A DNA stretch of 64,000 nucleotides from Akebia trifoliata (GCA_017979445.1 CM030711.1:3224001-3288000), one strand, 5' to 3'; positions 50,501 to 62,399 are shown, counted from the first letter of the stretch. Translations and numbers: made by a program. Notes: generated from the letters alone by a model not told the origin.

Positions 50501-53500
50501 ACAAATTAATTATCAATTTTGACATCTTCAAAAGATGTTATCGAATACTATCATTTCCATCATACTTAAGGGTCATCAGATTAGCTAAATAATCTCATTG
50601 CTAAACCATTTTATTACCCACAAATAGCTTCTTGATGACTGTAAGAAATTCCTTAGATGTACTTGTAATCTCAATACTTCATCGTAAAGACTCACTAATG
50701 GAAGTCCAAATAATCATCATGGTCATATGAATGAGTTGTGATATACTTTAAACAATAAACAAAAGTTCACCAAGTGCATCTTCTCCAATGTTCGGTCAGT
50801 TGGAGAGTTTTACAAACTCTTACAATAGATCGGATATATGACCAGGGAGGTTGAAACATTAGGCACTGGCTAGCGGCGATTGACAAAGATGCTTGGCCGA
50901 ACGCCAATGACTCTGAATCCTGTGACCTTGTGGTCAAACCGACAACAAATGTGAAGATCAAAGGGAGGGGGGGTTTCATCAAAACCCACTAATAAAGCTT
51001 TGCAACTTATGTAATTAAATCTTAACGATCGATTTCAATTGAAATCGAGAGCTCAATCTTGGCTTGATACCAATTGTAGGATCATAATGATCCTTAAACA
51101 CTCTAAAAAGCAACCACACGATCTAGAGATTTATTGAAAGGTAAGTTTTTAAATGTCTTAATATTCTTTAATGAACTAAATAAACATTGATTCACTTACC
51201 CGTCTGTAGAAGAGAGTGACAATAATAGTCATGATGCTTAGAAGATTCACTTCTTCAATCCCGATAGTTGCCGATAGAAAACCCGAAGAGTATTATAGAA
51301 TGAAATCCTCAAAGATCGAAGCACCGATCTTCAATAATAATAATCAATTAGAGATAGCTCTACCCAAAACCCTCTTGCACTCTCTTAAATGGGGATGAGA
51401 TTATTATACATGGGTAAGGGACGACTACATTTATAGTCAATTTCTCCACTATTCAACCCATCATAGAAGATAGTGGAGAAGGCAATATCACTTCCATAAT
51501 TGGGGATACCACATCCCACTAAGTAATAATTAGATTGCTTTTTATTATTTATACCCAATTATTGTCTTAAATAATTACAACTCATCCATTTGCAAAAGAA
51601 TATAATTGTAGGACCAAAAGAGAGTTTTATCTTTTTATTAAAAATCCAATTTGTGGGGTAAACCCATTTCTGATAAAACAATCCAGCGTCTTTCAATCTC
51701 TAGATCTTGTGGTTGCTCTTTAGAGTGTGTTATAGTTCTATTATTGTATGAAAGACATGTGTAGGTGGGAGACACCACTACCTATAACATGTATAAACAT
51801 GTGTATGTGAGAGACACCTCTACATATATCATGTATAGACATATATATGTGGGAGACATGTGGGCCTAACTGTCACGGCCCTATTCTTTCGAAGCGAGGT
51901 CGTGCGGCGCAAGGGGGTCAAATCCACTTGCAAGCCTGTAAAATGATCGTACACCACACACACGTATCTAGCAAACAAGTAAACGAGGCAACACGAGGTA
52001 AAGTCCGGAGGCAACTTTGTTGATATAATAGTAATTACACGGGGTAACGCAATATAAAAGCAATAGATGCGTTACAAGCAAATGATGATCCTATGACACG
52101 CGGGACTTCCACGGAGCTGGGCTTCAAGGGTTTCAACAACGTGGGTGTAGGCCGGGGATTGGGATAGCACTGACACCCTTCCTACAAAGTGTATGCTAAG
52201 TCTTTATTAGATTTCCAGAAGGGAACATCAAAAGTAGAGGCCGGTCATACTCCTTTATTACTAAAATGCCATTAAGCTAACAAGTGTGCCCTGGCACGGG
52301 GCTGACACGTACCCTAAGCTAACAGATATGCCCTGGTACGGGGGCTGACATGGCTTCATAACGAGCTTTACATACTGTTACATGAGTGCTCCCGGGTAGC
52401 TCCGGGGCGAGCTTACACCTAACTCTAGGTGACAGATGATGTGGCCGTTACAGTCTCCCCCACTTATTCTGCAAACGTCCTCGTCGCATTGACCTGGCAA
52501 ACTCTTCAATCGGCTGCTTGAAAGGTTGTAGGTTCTCTGCACTCTCCTGTGTTGCTTTAAATTCTGGCATGTCCTGTGTGACGAAGTACTTCACGTGCTG
52601 CTGCTGCTGCTGTTGCTGAATGGAACTGCTGCTGAAATGACGTCTTCGAGAACTTTGTCGACAACACGCTCTGGCTGAAAAGCTGAATGAGAAGTGGTAC
52701 GTGTTGGAATACTGCGCGCGGGATCTCCTTGATCTGCTTGGTACGGCTTGAGACTTCTTGTATGGATGACAGAGTAGATGCTGTGTAACCTGTACGGTAA
52801 CCAGAGTTTAGCAAACCTGTACGTCCTTGGACTGTGTCTCCTGTAGCCTGAAACAATAGTGTGAGAAGTTAAACACTGTTGGCCTGATATAAGTTCAAAA
52901 GTACTCTTGTTGGAGGAAGAGTTCTTCTGAGTGGTGGAATTGAACAAATTCGCCCAATTCGGATGATCGGCATTAGCAAGATGCCTAAAATACTCCAACG
53001 CAGAACTGAATCTCTCTGTTGGCCAAACTGATTGATGATGTACATTGCTCGGAAAATCAAGCTGGAATCTAAGTAGTCTGCATGGTTCGTTCCATAACTT
53101 CCCTGTGACTCTTGAATCTCTGACGCTGACAACACTCTGAGGTACATCACAATTCTTGCTGACATTCTGACCAAGTGGCTGAGGGGCTTCTTCTGCAACT
53201 TGAATCTTACAGTAACCTGATCTCTGACCTAACTCTGAAAAACACTTGGCTGTCCCAAGCTTATCAAACAAGTCGGCACTCTGCTGGATAGGATACTTGT
53301 TCTTGATGGTGATCTTCTTCACTACTCGATAATCGATACAACGTCTCGAAGACCCATACTGCTGCTTGCTCAACTCAGCTAGTCTTGGATGATTCATCCT
53401 GTAAGGCCTCTCTATAAGAGGTGTGGCAACAGGTAGCAATTCATTCTGATGATCATTCGACCTACGTGGCTGTAGTGTCTTCGGAAGCAAATTCGCTATC

Positions 53501-56500
53501 TCATCATCAACTTCTGCTAAAACCTGTGTGGCTTGTGTGGGAGTTGAACTATGGTCCTTTTCTTCGGCTTCAACTCTCAAGGAAGCAATGTACGGTTGCT
53601 TACCTTTCTTCAACCCTTTCTTCACTTGAATGGCTGAAATCAAATTTCCCTCTTCCTTGCTTGTGGAGACGGGAACAAAGCTTGGACATTCACCTAGCAT
53701 GCCCAAGGTGTTGGCAAATGGCATTGGTACAACCCTGTTCTGTCGCATGAAATCCATCCCAATGACAACTTTGAACTCATCGAGCGGAACTGCGAGTAAA
53801 TCAAGCTTACCCTTCCATGTGCCTATCTTGACGGACACTGACTTGGCCGAACCTTGGATAGGAGTGGCTTGGGAGTTTACAGCTTTCATACGGCTTGAAC
53901 CCTTATCGAGCCGGATATTGAGACGCTTCGCCTCTGTAGGGGTAATGAAACTGTGAGTAGCTCCTGTATCAACCATTGCCTGGGTGGTCTTCCCACCAAC
54001 TTCAATATCGACATACATAAGACCCTTCCGTTTCTGGCTATTCTGAGTCTCAGATGTCTGCTTCATTGCATTCAAAAGATGCAAGGCTCCCATGTGAGGA
54101 GAATCTTCATAATCTCGCCCACTCGTACCCTCGTGACTAGGGTCACTCTGGGAAGCTAATAGTGCAGTCAGTTTGGTTCGCTGTGGGCACTTAAATGTCT
54201 TGTGAGGCCCACCACACAAAACACATCCATGCTTGTGACGACGCTTGACTGGCGAGGTACTTCTGCTCTGTGAAGGAGAGGAGTTCCGTGATGATCCCGG
54301 ACTGGAACTCTTTCTATGCCTTCCATTCTTGCCATTCGAAGATTTCTTTGTGTACTCAGGTTGCTGGTAGTAACCCTTCGATTGAGGATGTACATACTGT
54401 TGGCTCCTTCCCGCGGGAGTATAATCAGTCAACCGCTCGGCTGCTGCAATTTCAGACGCAAGATCTTCCACACGTTGCCGTTGGAGTTCTGTCTGAACCC
54501 AAGGCTTGAGTCCTTCTTGGAATGAGAACAACTTGTCTTTCTCTGACATGTCACGGATATCAAGCATCAAGGCGGAAAACTGCTTGACGTACTCGTGAAC
54601 TGTACCTGTATGTTGGAGTTGCCTCAACTTTCTGCGGGCAATGAACTCCACGTTCTCTGGTAAGAACTGGTGCTTCAATTCTTTCTTGAGGTCCTCCCAT
54701 GTATCGATGGAACATTGGCCACTTTCCATCTCGGTGTACTTTATCCGCCACCATAGCTTGGCGTCACCTGCAAGATACATAGAAGCAGTTGTTACTTTTA
54801 CCTCTTCGGAATCCGGACGAGCTGCACGGAAGTACTGCTACATGTCGAACAGGAAATTCTCGAGCTCTTTCGCATCGCGAACACCATCGAAGGTACGTGG
54901 CTCGGGTACTCGCAAGCGCGAGGGAGAAGCATCACTACTGGTAGGCCGTTCGTTACCGACGGCGCGGACCAGGAGACCTACTTTCGTAGTGAGTTACGTA
55001 ATCTGTTCCTGTAAGACGGCTAGGTTGTCTCGGGTATCTTCCTCGAGGGCTGTCACTCTAGCTCTGAATGTCTCGGATCTTTCCTCCAGCGTGCTCTGGC
55101 GATCATCTATTTGTGCAATACCATCAACAATACCGGATAGCATACCTATCTTTTCCTCCAATAACTCGATGCGTTCCTTGTTTGTACGTGGTGCTGGTGT
55201 GTTTGGAGCGGGTAGATCCGCGGTACTAGTAGTTCCTCTTACCATCGTTCGCGTGAACTAAATGGAATCTTGGGGGAATAGCTAGGGGGAATACCAACTG
55301 TGCTCAAACAACTGCTGCTCTGATACCAACTGTCACGGCCCTATTCTTTCGAAGCGAGGTCGTGCGGCGCAAGGGGTCAAATCCACTTGCAAGCCTGTAA
55401 AATGATCGTACACCACACACACGTATCTAGCAAACAAGTAAACGAGGCAACACGAGGTAAAGCCCGGAGGCAACTTTGTTGATATAATAGTAATTACATG
55501 GGGTAACGCAATATAAAAGCAATAGATGCGTTACAAGCAAATGATGATCCTATGACACGCGGGACTTCCACGGAGCTGGGCTTCAACAACGTGGGTGTAG
55601 GCCGGGGATTGGGATAGCACTGACACCCTTCCTACAAAGTGTATGCTAAGTCTTTATTAGATTTCCAGAAGGGAACATCAAAAGTAGAGGCCGGTCATAC
55701 TCCTTTATTACTAAAATGCCATTAAGCTAACAAGTGTGCCCTGGCACGGGGCTGACACGTACCCTAAGCTAACAGATATGCCCTGGTACGGGGGTTGACA
55801 TGGCTTCATAACGAGCTTTACATACTGTTACATGAGTGCTCCCGGGTAGCTCCGGGGCGAGCTTACACCTAACTCTAGGTGACAGATGATGTGGCCGTTA
55901 CACTAACCCACCATTTATATCTTATGTTTAGATATGTATGTGGGAGACATGTGGGCCTAGCCCACTACTTATATCTTATGTTTAAATGGGCTATAAATAA
56001 AACTTGAGAGAAGGGGCTGATTAACCAAGTCTCTGACCATCTCTTTAAAAAAAAAAAAAAAAGTAAAAGTTTAATTAAAGAAAATCACATAGAATAGAAA
56101 AGAAGAAGATGAGAAAAGAAAGAGGGTTAAAGACTTGGTTTAATCAGCCCCTACTATCAGGTTTTATTTATAACCCATTTAAACATAAGATATAAGTAGT
56201 GGGCTAGGTCCTCATGTCTCCCACATACGTACCTAAACATAGGATATAAGTAGTGGGCTAGGCCCACATGTCTCCCACATACACATGTCTATACATGTTA
56301 TAGGTAGTGGTGTCTCTCATTTACACATGTGGGTTGGACCCACATGTCTTTCATATAATGACAGAACTCTAATATAGTGTTTAAGTATCATTATGATCCT
56401 ACTTGACTTGCATTGAATCACCATGTTCTTATGCTAATTGTCATGTTGATTCGCGATGAAAAATTTGATTTTTTTTCTTTCATTGTTTGTTTGGTGAAAC

Positions 56501-58873
56501 TGATGGAGTGGTTTCTTTGGCACAGGTTGTGGATTATGGAGTTCATAAGTTGTGGGAGTATAACAATGTTGGGGTATGAGGCCTATAACTAAGATTGTTT
56601 TCTACATGTTGCATGCATTCTCTTGTATTTAATAGAAATTTTTGGGTGTTTGATCCACATGTGGTGTGTACAACAAAAGTTGTGTACCATAGTCAGTAGT
56701 CAGATATGGATAAGGGGCACGGAATACATACAGTGATGTACAACAATGGTTAAAGAGCCTAATACAACTACATTTAGTGATAATTGAGCATGCCACGACA
56801 TTGTCTAGGTTTATTTTTGTAAGTACAATGTATTTTATTGGTGTAAGCATGAAGGCGGTGTTTTGATTAGAGGTTTCTACAGGTCAATTTATGTTTGATT
56901 CCACATATGCCCACGACCGAAACTTGAATAAAACATCAGTTCTGGTTCTTATCAATTTTAGTTCTGGGTATGAAGTCTTCGGTACGAGTACTCGATAAGA
57001 TAGGTTTTTTTTTTTTTTAATGAAAGAAGAAAAAAATAGAAAAAGAAAACTAACATGTATTTTCTTACTTGATAGTTGATATTGTCAATGAATTCTTCGA
57101 GCAATCGAACTTCTGAAAATAAACCTCAGAAAAATGGAATATGGAGTATTTGTTTGTAGTTTGGATTGAGGAGGAATAGGAAATATAAACAGATATTTGA
57201 GTTAAGAGAAAGTAAAAAAGAAAACAAAAGACTCCATGATTTATTTAGATTATAATTTTAGCTAAAGTACATTTACTTCTAATTATATCAATCATTAAAT
57301 TTTAATTAAACTTCTTAATGTTCAAAATAAGTTACAAGTAAAACAAATCCACTATCGAGTCTCCTTCGAGTACCCAATTCTTAACGGGTCCCTAAGATGG
57401 CTACCCAGACCGAACTAAAAACTAATCAAGTCCATGATGTTATACCAATTACTGACTGATTGGTTTCGGATACATCAGGTAATTGGGTACCCATAAACAC
57501 CACTCTTGATCCTAGGTCTGTGGTATTACCTCACATAGACTTTGCCACCTTATCAAAGTGGGAGCTTCATGTGTATAAATTGTATTGAAGGGAGAAAAGG
57601 CTGCAAGAGAATTAGAAAGAAAAAAAGAGAGGTCCAGATGACCACCCAATGCTCCTAAAAAGGGCAATGTCTCAAAAGAAATTCCTTACCCTTTTTCATT
57701 CACCATGTCCCATCTAAAAACAAAATCTTCAAAGAAAAATCCCCTACATTATGGATACATCTTAGACCATCTAAATGTTTGAGATTTAATATTCATCATG
57801 GCCATATAAACAATATCCACTTTATCATCGAAACACTACGATTCCTTTCCTTCCAATTCCCTCACATAGAGTCCTTAACGCAGTTTTAGTCATGATTCAG
57901 CTGAGTGCAAAGCGAGAAATAAATGTATGCTAAATGACTAACACCACATTGCAATATTGTGAAAGTTTGTCCACAGTCTTCTCACTAGATTTACATGTAG
58001 AACAGGAATAAATGATACCCTGCTTACAATTTGATGAGATATTTAGACATTAAATATTGGACTTTTGAAGGAAAGGAGATACCGTTTGAAGAGCTTAATT
58101 TTATTGTGTTGGGGTTACTCTTCTTTTGGCATTTTCTATGAAGATTTTGTTGTTTGATGGGATTTTGTTTGTAATTTGGGAGATTAGTTTTCTCTTTTGT
58201 GGTTTTTTTCTATTGTTTTTCTTTTGGTTTAGCTTTGTACTTCTGGGACTACTCGTCCCCTTTTCAAATAAAATTTCAACTTATCAAAAAAAAAAAAAAA
58301 ATTATTTAAGGAAGTAGTCAACACGAAGAAAGCAATTTTGGATGGAATTCTAGTCTCACACTTATGGGGCTGGGAAGTCAGACTCAAAATAATTGATTAG
58401 TGTATTATAGAACCTTTCCGAGAAAATTTTCTATCCTTATTCCTAGCCAAAATCTTCTATCCTCGTTAAGAGAATTAATGGGAGACCCATTGATAGTCGA
58501 TGAGATGCTGAATGAGGCTCCCAATCATTCAGACTTCTTTCCAAACCGAAATCCCATGATGAGGATATATAGCTCATAATACTCCATTGGAAAGGCCTTA
58601 TTCGATGAAAATAAAAGCAATGGAGAGTCCTCGAATCACTTTTGGGTTTATATGTTTTATCGTGACATTTTTAGATGGTAAGTGATCACCCCAAGTTTCT
58701 GAAGGTTTACCTTAGCAGAATGTGATTGCTAAACACCTAATACAGTAAAGAAGTTGTTTCTTAAGCCACACTTTTTTTTTTCCTTTTTTATTTTTGACTG
58801 AATCTCTCCTTTTATTGTAATGCAGAAGAGGTTTGAGGATATTCCAGGATTGGGAACAAGGCAATCTGAATAA
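47581..58873 (+). CDS. QCR9: Cytochrome bc1 complex subunit 9 (QCR9), 3 exons
   Basis: Small single-span subunit of respiratory complex III (ubiquinol-cytochrome c reductase) in the mitochondrial inner membrane. Exons: 47581-47700, 56526-56573, 58826-58873, all phase 0 and GT-AG, giving 71 residues, the usual family length. Exon 1 carries [20 protein letters not shown], the conserved start of the membrane helix; exon 2 carries [15 protein letters not shown]; exon 3 carries KRFEDI and ends in a stop. There is no separate presequence, as is typical of this subunit. Intron 1 is 8,825 bp and holds a Copia-like inverted repeat cluster with a Gypsy element nested in it; intron 2 is 2,252 bp. The Gypsy element lies antisense to the gene. 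The C-terminal tail differs from the Arabidopsis tail as I recall it, so the last ten residues are less certain than the rest. Confidence 0.93.
48095..48192. repeat. Small hairpin element, about 98 bp, in QCR9 intron 1
   Basis: GGTACGCGGCTGATGTGGCA at the left pairs with TGCCACGTCAGCCACGTACC at the right; the loop has CTTGTGTATCCCGAAGAA. A diverged relative lies at about 801-927. Confidence 0.6.
48854..48982 (+). pseudogene. Copia-type gag fragment
   Basis: A short open frame reads [20 protein letters not shown], typical of the start of plant Copia gag proteins (L-x-G-x-N-Y-x-x-W). It ends at a stop at 48,980. Related sequence resumes at about 49,010-49,110 ([26 protein letters not shown]) before more stops. 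Confidence 0.6.
49288..49450 (+). mobile_element. SINE in the left arm of the Copia-like inverted repeat
   Basis: TTAGCTAAGATGGCAAG (A box) and GACTTCGAATCTC (B box at 49,337) are about 31 nt apart, with an A-rich tail at about 49,430. A tRNA-derived SINE is the best reading. Confidence 0.6.
50275..50450 (-). mobile_element. SINE in the right arm of the Copia-like inverted repeat
   Basis: Inverse copy of the SINE at 49,288: on the minus strand TTAGCTAAGATGGCAAG then GACTTCGAATCTC (B box at 50,375-50,387). It shares position within the arm with its partner. Confidence 0.6.
51871..52452 (-). repeat. 3' LTR of the Gypsy element
   Basis: 582 bp, direct repeat of 55,331-55,902. It carries a 9-bp insertion near 52,127 and an extra G in the run near 51,913 relative to the other LTR. 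The purine tract is on its right side, which makes this the 3' LTR of a minus-strand element. Confidence 0.95.
52591..55245 (-). pseudogene. Gypsy gag-protease with RT and integrase remnants, two in-frame stops
   Basis: One reading frame runs from the ATG at 55,245 to 52,591, broken by TAA at 54,996-54,994 and TAG at 54,840-54,838. The first segment is a coiled-coil-like gag start of 83 residues. The 729-residue segment below 54,780 has the gag core ([10 protein letters not shown], then [10 protein letters not shown]), a zinc knuckle C-x2-C-x3-H-x4-C at its residues 186-198, and an aspartic protease with active-site DTG at 271-273. Reverse transcriptase is reduced to short blocks around CIDYR and SGY (residues about 455-530), with no YxDD-type catalytic motif. 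The end keeps only the integrase C-terminal region ([22 protein letters not shown]). It cannot supply its own RT or integrase. Confidence 0.9.
55314..55328 (-). other. tRNA-iMet primer-binding site of the Gypsy element
   Basis: On the minus strand this reads TGGTATCAGAGCAGC, complementary to the 3' end of plant initiator tRNA-Met, with a two-base gap to the 5' LTR. It fixes the orientation of the element. Confidence 0.9.
55331..55902 (-). repeat. 5' LTR of the Gypsy element
   Basis: 572 bp, direct repeat of 51,871-52,452, about 99.5 percent identical outside two indels. The tRNA-Met primer-binding site lies next to it at 55,314-55,328. Confidence 0.95.
56403..56525 (+). other. End of QCR9 intron 1
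   Basis: Unique-looking sequence with a pyrimidine-rich tract (TTTTTTTTCTTTC) and acceptor GGCACAG before exon 2. Confidence 0.6.
56574..58094. other. First part of QCR9 intron 2
   Basis: No exon or complete element seen. GGTACCCATAAACACC near 57,486 and TTTCTACAGGTCAATTT near 56,872 weakly resemble hAT-like ends, too diverged to call. Confidence 0.4.
58095..58304 (+). mobile_element. LINE-like 3' end fragment in QCR9 intron 2
   Basis: TTTAGCTTTGTACTTCTGGG, then CCCCTTTTCAAATAAAATTTC and an A17 run. This is the usual layout of plant L1-type 3' ends, truncated at its 5' side. Confidence 0.5.
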
Positions 58874-61800
58874 TAAAATAATCAACTCTCTTCTCTCTGA
58901 GATCCAGATTTTGGAACTTGGACTTCTTGGTGGTATATCAAAGGTACCAACAATTCTTATTGTCACGGAAACATCTCATTTTGATCATTTATAATAAGTG
59001 AATATTTTTTTTGTCATTCTTGGAAGAAAGAAAATACTTTATCCGAATTTCCGGGATGGCTGGATTATGGTTTTGTTCGAATTATAATAACGCTCTCTTG
59101 AACAATATGGTGGTCATGATTTGTACCAGAACATGATATGGTTCAGTTTTGGTTTGTGAGAATCAAACCAGTTGAATCCCACATTCTTTTCTTCTAGTTT
59201 ATTTTTTTAATCGGTTCATACATTAGATCTTAAACATTCTTCCAAGTCTCAATGTGGGACTGAACTCTTTGAAATTATTTGCCTGAACAAGAATATTTGG
59301 ATCCCATTGTGAGAGAGATGTATTGGGGTTTAGGAACACTTGGTTGTAGGTAGGATTCCCTTTACTTGCATTTTCAGAATATGTAAATCCTATTCAAAAT
59401 TTGCAAAATAATAAAATAGGAATTTAAGTTACGCGTTAAGGGTATAAACAAATTCATATCATCATCAATATGCTTGATTCCTGATAACGAAAGTTGGATG
59501 TCGTTCTAAGGATCCCCTAAATGGGTATGGTTTGAATGTTGGACCACTTTTACGACAACGAAATCCTAGCAATGCATGAGCAGACAAAATGAATTTCTAT
59601 CAGGTGAATCAGCATCGATATTGTCAAAAAAAGTGTCTCAATTCCTTGATATTCTGATCAAGGGCGGATTTATAGGGGGGGGGGGGGCACTTGCCTCCAC
59701 AAGAATTTTCAAAGTCTTCAGATTAATGAGATATTGCAACAGATATTAGCGGCGAGTAAAAATGTGTAATTATCTATGCACAATCTATATAATAAAACAC
59801 ATGTGTGGATTCCATTAAATTATAGTTTTGTGGGTATGAAGTTTGAGATAAATGAGTGGAGTCTGTACAACCCATACTTTATTGCCTCTCCTCCCCACTT
59901 TCATCTTTATTGTTTTTCTTCTCCTCATTTTTTTCAATAATATTCTTTTAACTTTATACCTTCTAACTTTACTATATTTTCTCTTTTTCCCCTTTAACCC
60001 CAAAGAAGATGTTAGTGCCATAGGCCCGAGCAAATTCTAGTCCTATAACATAAGAAAGAAGATTTATTGAGTGTTGGATTGCGGGAAGCAATGTCTATGT
60101 GGAAAAAGATAATTTTAAAAAAATGGACCTCTTTTAGGGAATTCTTATTAGTAATTGATGATGAAACTAAGTTCAATGTCGACACTCAATTTTCTCTAAC
60201 CTAAGTCTTTTTCACTATTGAACTTTGCCTTGACTTGAGTATCAGAGTGGAATTGGAGGTTTCTTGTCGAAGTATTAGAGGGAGATTTTTCCTTCACAAT
60301 TTATATATCTACTTCATCTTGGTTTAACACTCAAAAAAGGGAAAAACTAAACCACTGAAAAAAAATGAAAGAAAAGGCATATTTGACGACTTTAAATAGA
60401 GTTAATTGACATGTATGCTAGAATAATTATTGGTAGCCATCCATTTTGTACAATTTTGGATCAATAATCCAAATGTTTAGTTCGTTTAGGAGAAATGGTA
60501 GTACCAACTATACGTTAAGGAGAAGAATTTTGGAGAGCCAAGGGATAACATGATTGCAAATTGAGTGTAGTAGAGAAAAGATAAAGTCATAAAAATGCAT
60601 TTTGTGAAAATGTAGTAGTCCCAATATGTAACAAACTAAAAAAAAGTTGAATTTTGGGAAGCGAATCCTTCTCCAATCTCCAATCCCAAAATATTATAAC
60701 TCTCTCTTGAAATGTTAGAAACCCACTCTCCATGAGGAAGTTTACTCCATCGACCGCATTAAGTTTGTTTATTTTTATCGGTAAAAAAAATGTTTGTTTA
60801 TTTTTGTCTTAAACATTAATGGATTCTTTATATATTTAAAAGAAATGTTTGATGTCAATGATAATTGCATCTGATTAGCATAGTCATTTCTTTTCTCGGT
60901 TTGGGGTGCACCCCAAAGGGGTTTAAGAACCACTTTTACCCACTTTATCGATTCGTACAATCGTTTCACTGGATCTTATCATACAAAATTCTCATTGAAT
61001 TCAGTTTTTGGGTTTTGTTTGTTCTTTTTGTAAGTTGAATTCAAGAAGGGGTGGTAGCAAACCACATCCTTGCAAGCGGAGGAGAAACCAGAAGATTCAA
61101 AGCCTTAGTGCACCCTTCTGCTTTTGCAATTCGGAATAGGTTTGAGGTCAACTGTACAATAATCGGTTTAAACTGCTTGGGCAACGCTCATCCCTTGTTT
61201 AACGAATCGCTTCTTTAAATAGTATCTTTTATCCTCTGCCTGTGAATCCCTTATCTTTCTTTTCATTCTAGTAAAAAGTATTATGTGGTCTAGTCTGTCC
61301 ATTAGTTCTTCTCTATTGCTTCTTTGATTTAGTAGAAAGCTCGGTTCAAGCCATCACATAAGTTTAGGTCAATTCAAATGCGAATATAGGCCTTATTTTC
61401 AGCAGATCTGTGCAAATTATTGATTTTAGTAAGGGTTTTATATGATTAGAAAGGTCCGTTGATGGTCACCGATCCTTACTTTAATTTAATAGTTCGATTT
61501 TGGCTCCACGCTTTGGTTACTAAGGTTGATACCATCAAATTCACGTAGTTTTTTAATACTAGAATCCAAGTTTCAATCCCTGACCAAAACAATTTTACAA
61601 GTGAATATTTTATCAATCAACAAAAACAATATAACAAGATGATAATCATGATTTTAAAACTAGGTACCTTCTCATTTTGTCTGTCTCCATGTATATCGAG
61701 TTTACTCATCCTGAGTTATCTTCTTTTTTTTTTATGACGGGGATTTTCAGATCCATTTGCCAATCAAGGGGTAAGACAACTTGTCTTTTAGAACATCATA

Positions 61801-62399
61801 TCTCGCTCAAATCCCTCGGATTCATGCAATACCCCCATAAATCACACATACCAAGTAAGTTGGAAATAATAACCCCAAATGATTGGCCTAGTGGCAAGCA
61901 TAACCTTGATAAGCTCCTCAAGAAGGGTAGGTCAAGTGTTAGAAACCATCAATGAATTCCTTGGGGCCACTCTCCAAGATCCAGTTGACCCTTGTCTCAA
62001 CCAGTTGCATGTAGGAATTTTTGAAGGGGGTGTTGTGTGTGATTAGTCTCATCCAAAAGGTCAGGATACTTACAATAAGCAAAAAATAAAATAAAAAATA
62101 TAAGTCGGGACAAATCCCCATTAGTGGCCAATGAGGGGGACTTGAACTCAAGACCTGTCCCTTTTTGGACGACACAAAAATGTGTAAATCAATTTAAATC
62201 TATGTAAAATTTAAAAATATATAATTAAAAAAAGAGAGAAAATAATAGATGATTATCACCTTATTTTATCAAAAATTATAATCACTTATTTATAAATAAG
62301 TATTACTAAATAACTGTAAATCGAGTTAACTCGGTATCGGTGGTGTCCGAACCGAGACGAGAGGAGACGCAATACCGAGTTTCAAAACCCTGGATAGAA
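58874..62399. other. Intergenic region between QCR9 and the next gene
   Basis: No gene seen. A G13 run at 59,675 follows AGGGCGGATTTATA, which resembles a dispersed repeat end. At 61,885-61,900 TTGGCCTAGTGGCAAGC fits a pol III A box, and on the minus strand near 62,145 TTGAGTTCAAGTCC fits a B box; both may be SINE remnants. Confidence 0.4.

Larger units (their letters stand above)
51871..55902 (-). mobile_element. Young non-autonomous Ty3/Gypsy LTR retrotransposon in QCR9 intron 1
   Basis: The element is 4,032 bp with LTRs starting TGTCACGG and ending CGTTACA and a perfect 5-bp target-site duplication CTAAC (51,866-51,870 and 55,903-55,907). Its coding strand is minus. A primer-binding site for initiator tRNA-Met (TGGTATCAGAGC on the minus strand) lies two bases inside the right LTR, and a purine tract AGTGGGGGAGAC abuts the left LTR. 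The internal region, about 2.9 kb, is shorter than a full Gypsy element because most of reverse transcriptase, RNase H and integrase is missing. The LTRs differ by three transitions and two indels (1 and 9 bp). It sits inside a Copia-like LTR remnant. Confidence 0.95.
48209..56402. mobile_element. Degenerate Copia-like element cluster forming a large inverted repeat in QCR9 intron 1
   Basis: Three related LTR-like stretches start with (A)CTTGGTTAATC or similar and contain AAGATATAAGTAGTGG: plus strand from about 48,209, minus strand ending about 56,029 (interrupted by the Gypsy element), and plus strand 56,134-56,402. On the minus strand the middle one ends ATGATCCTACA at about 51,080 and is followed by TTGGTATCA, a tRNA-Met primer site. 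Gag-like coding appears on both arms: [20 protein letters not shown] on the plus strand near 48,860, and the shared block [10 protein letters not shown] near 49,060 (plus) with its counterpart near 50,650 (minus). The arms converge on a spacer at about 49,560-50,190. Stops and frameshifts are frequent, so nothing is functional. Exact ends are not fixed. Confidence 0.7.

Noticed and set aside
52557..53198. Minus-strand frames of 99 and 109 codons
   Set aside because: Other-frame shadows of the Gypsy frame; no integrase or RT motifs.
53421..53956. Two plus-strand frames of 108-109 codons
   Set aside because: Antisense shadows of the Gypsy protease region.
54641..55261. 206-codon plus-strand open frame
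   Set aside because: Antisense shadow of the Gypsy gag region; no family features.
56870..57510. Possible hAT-like element in QCR9 intron 2
   Set aside because: The ends are too diverged and there is no target duplication.
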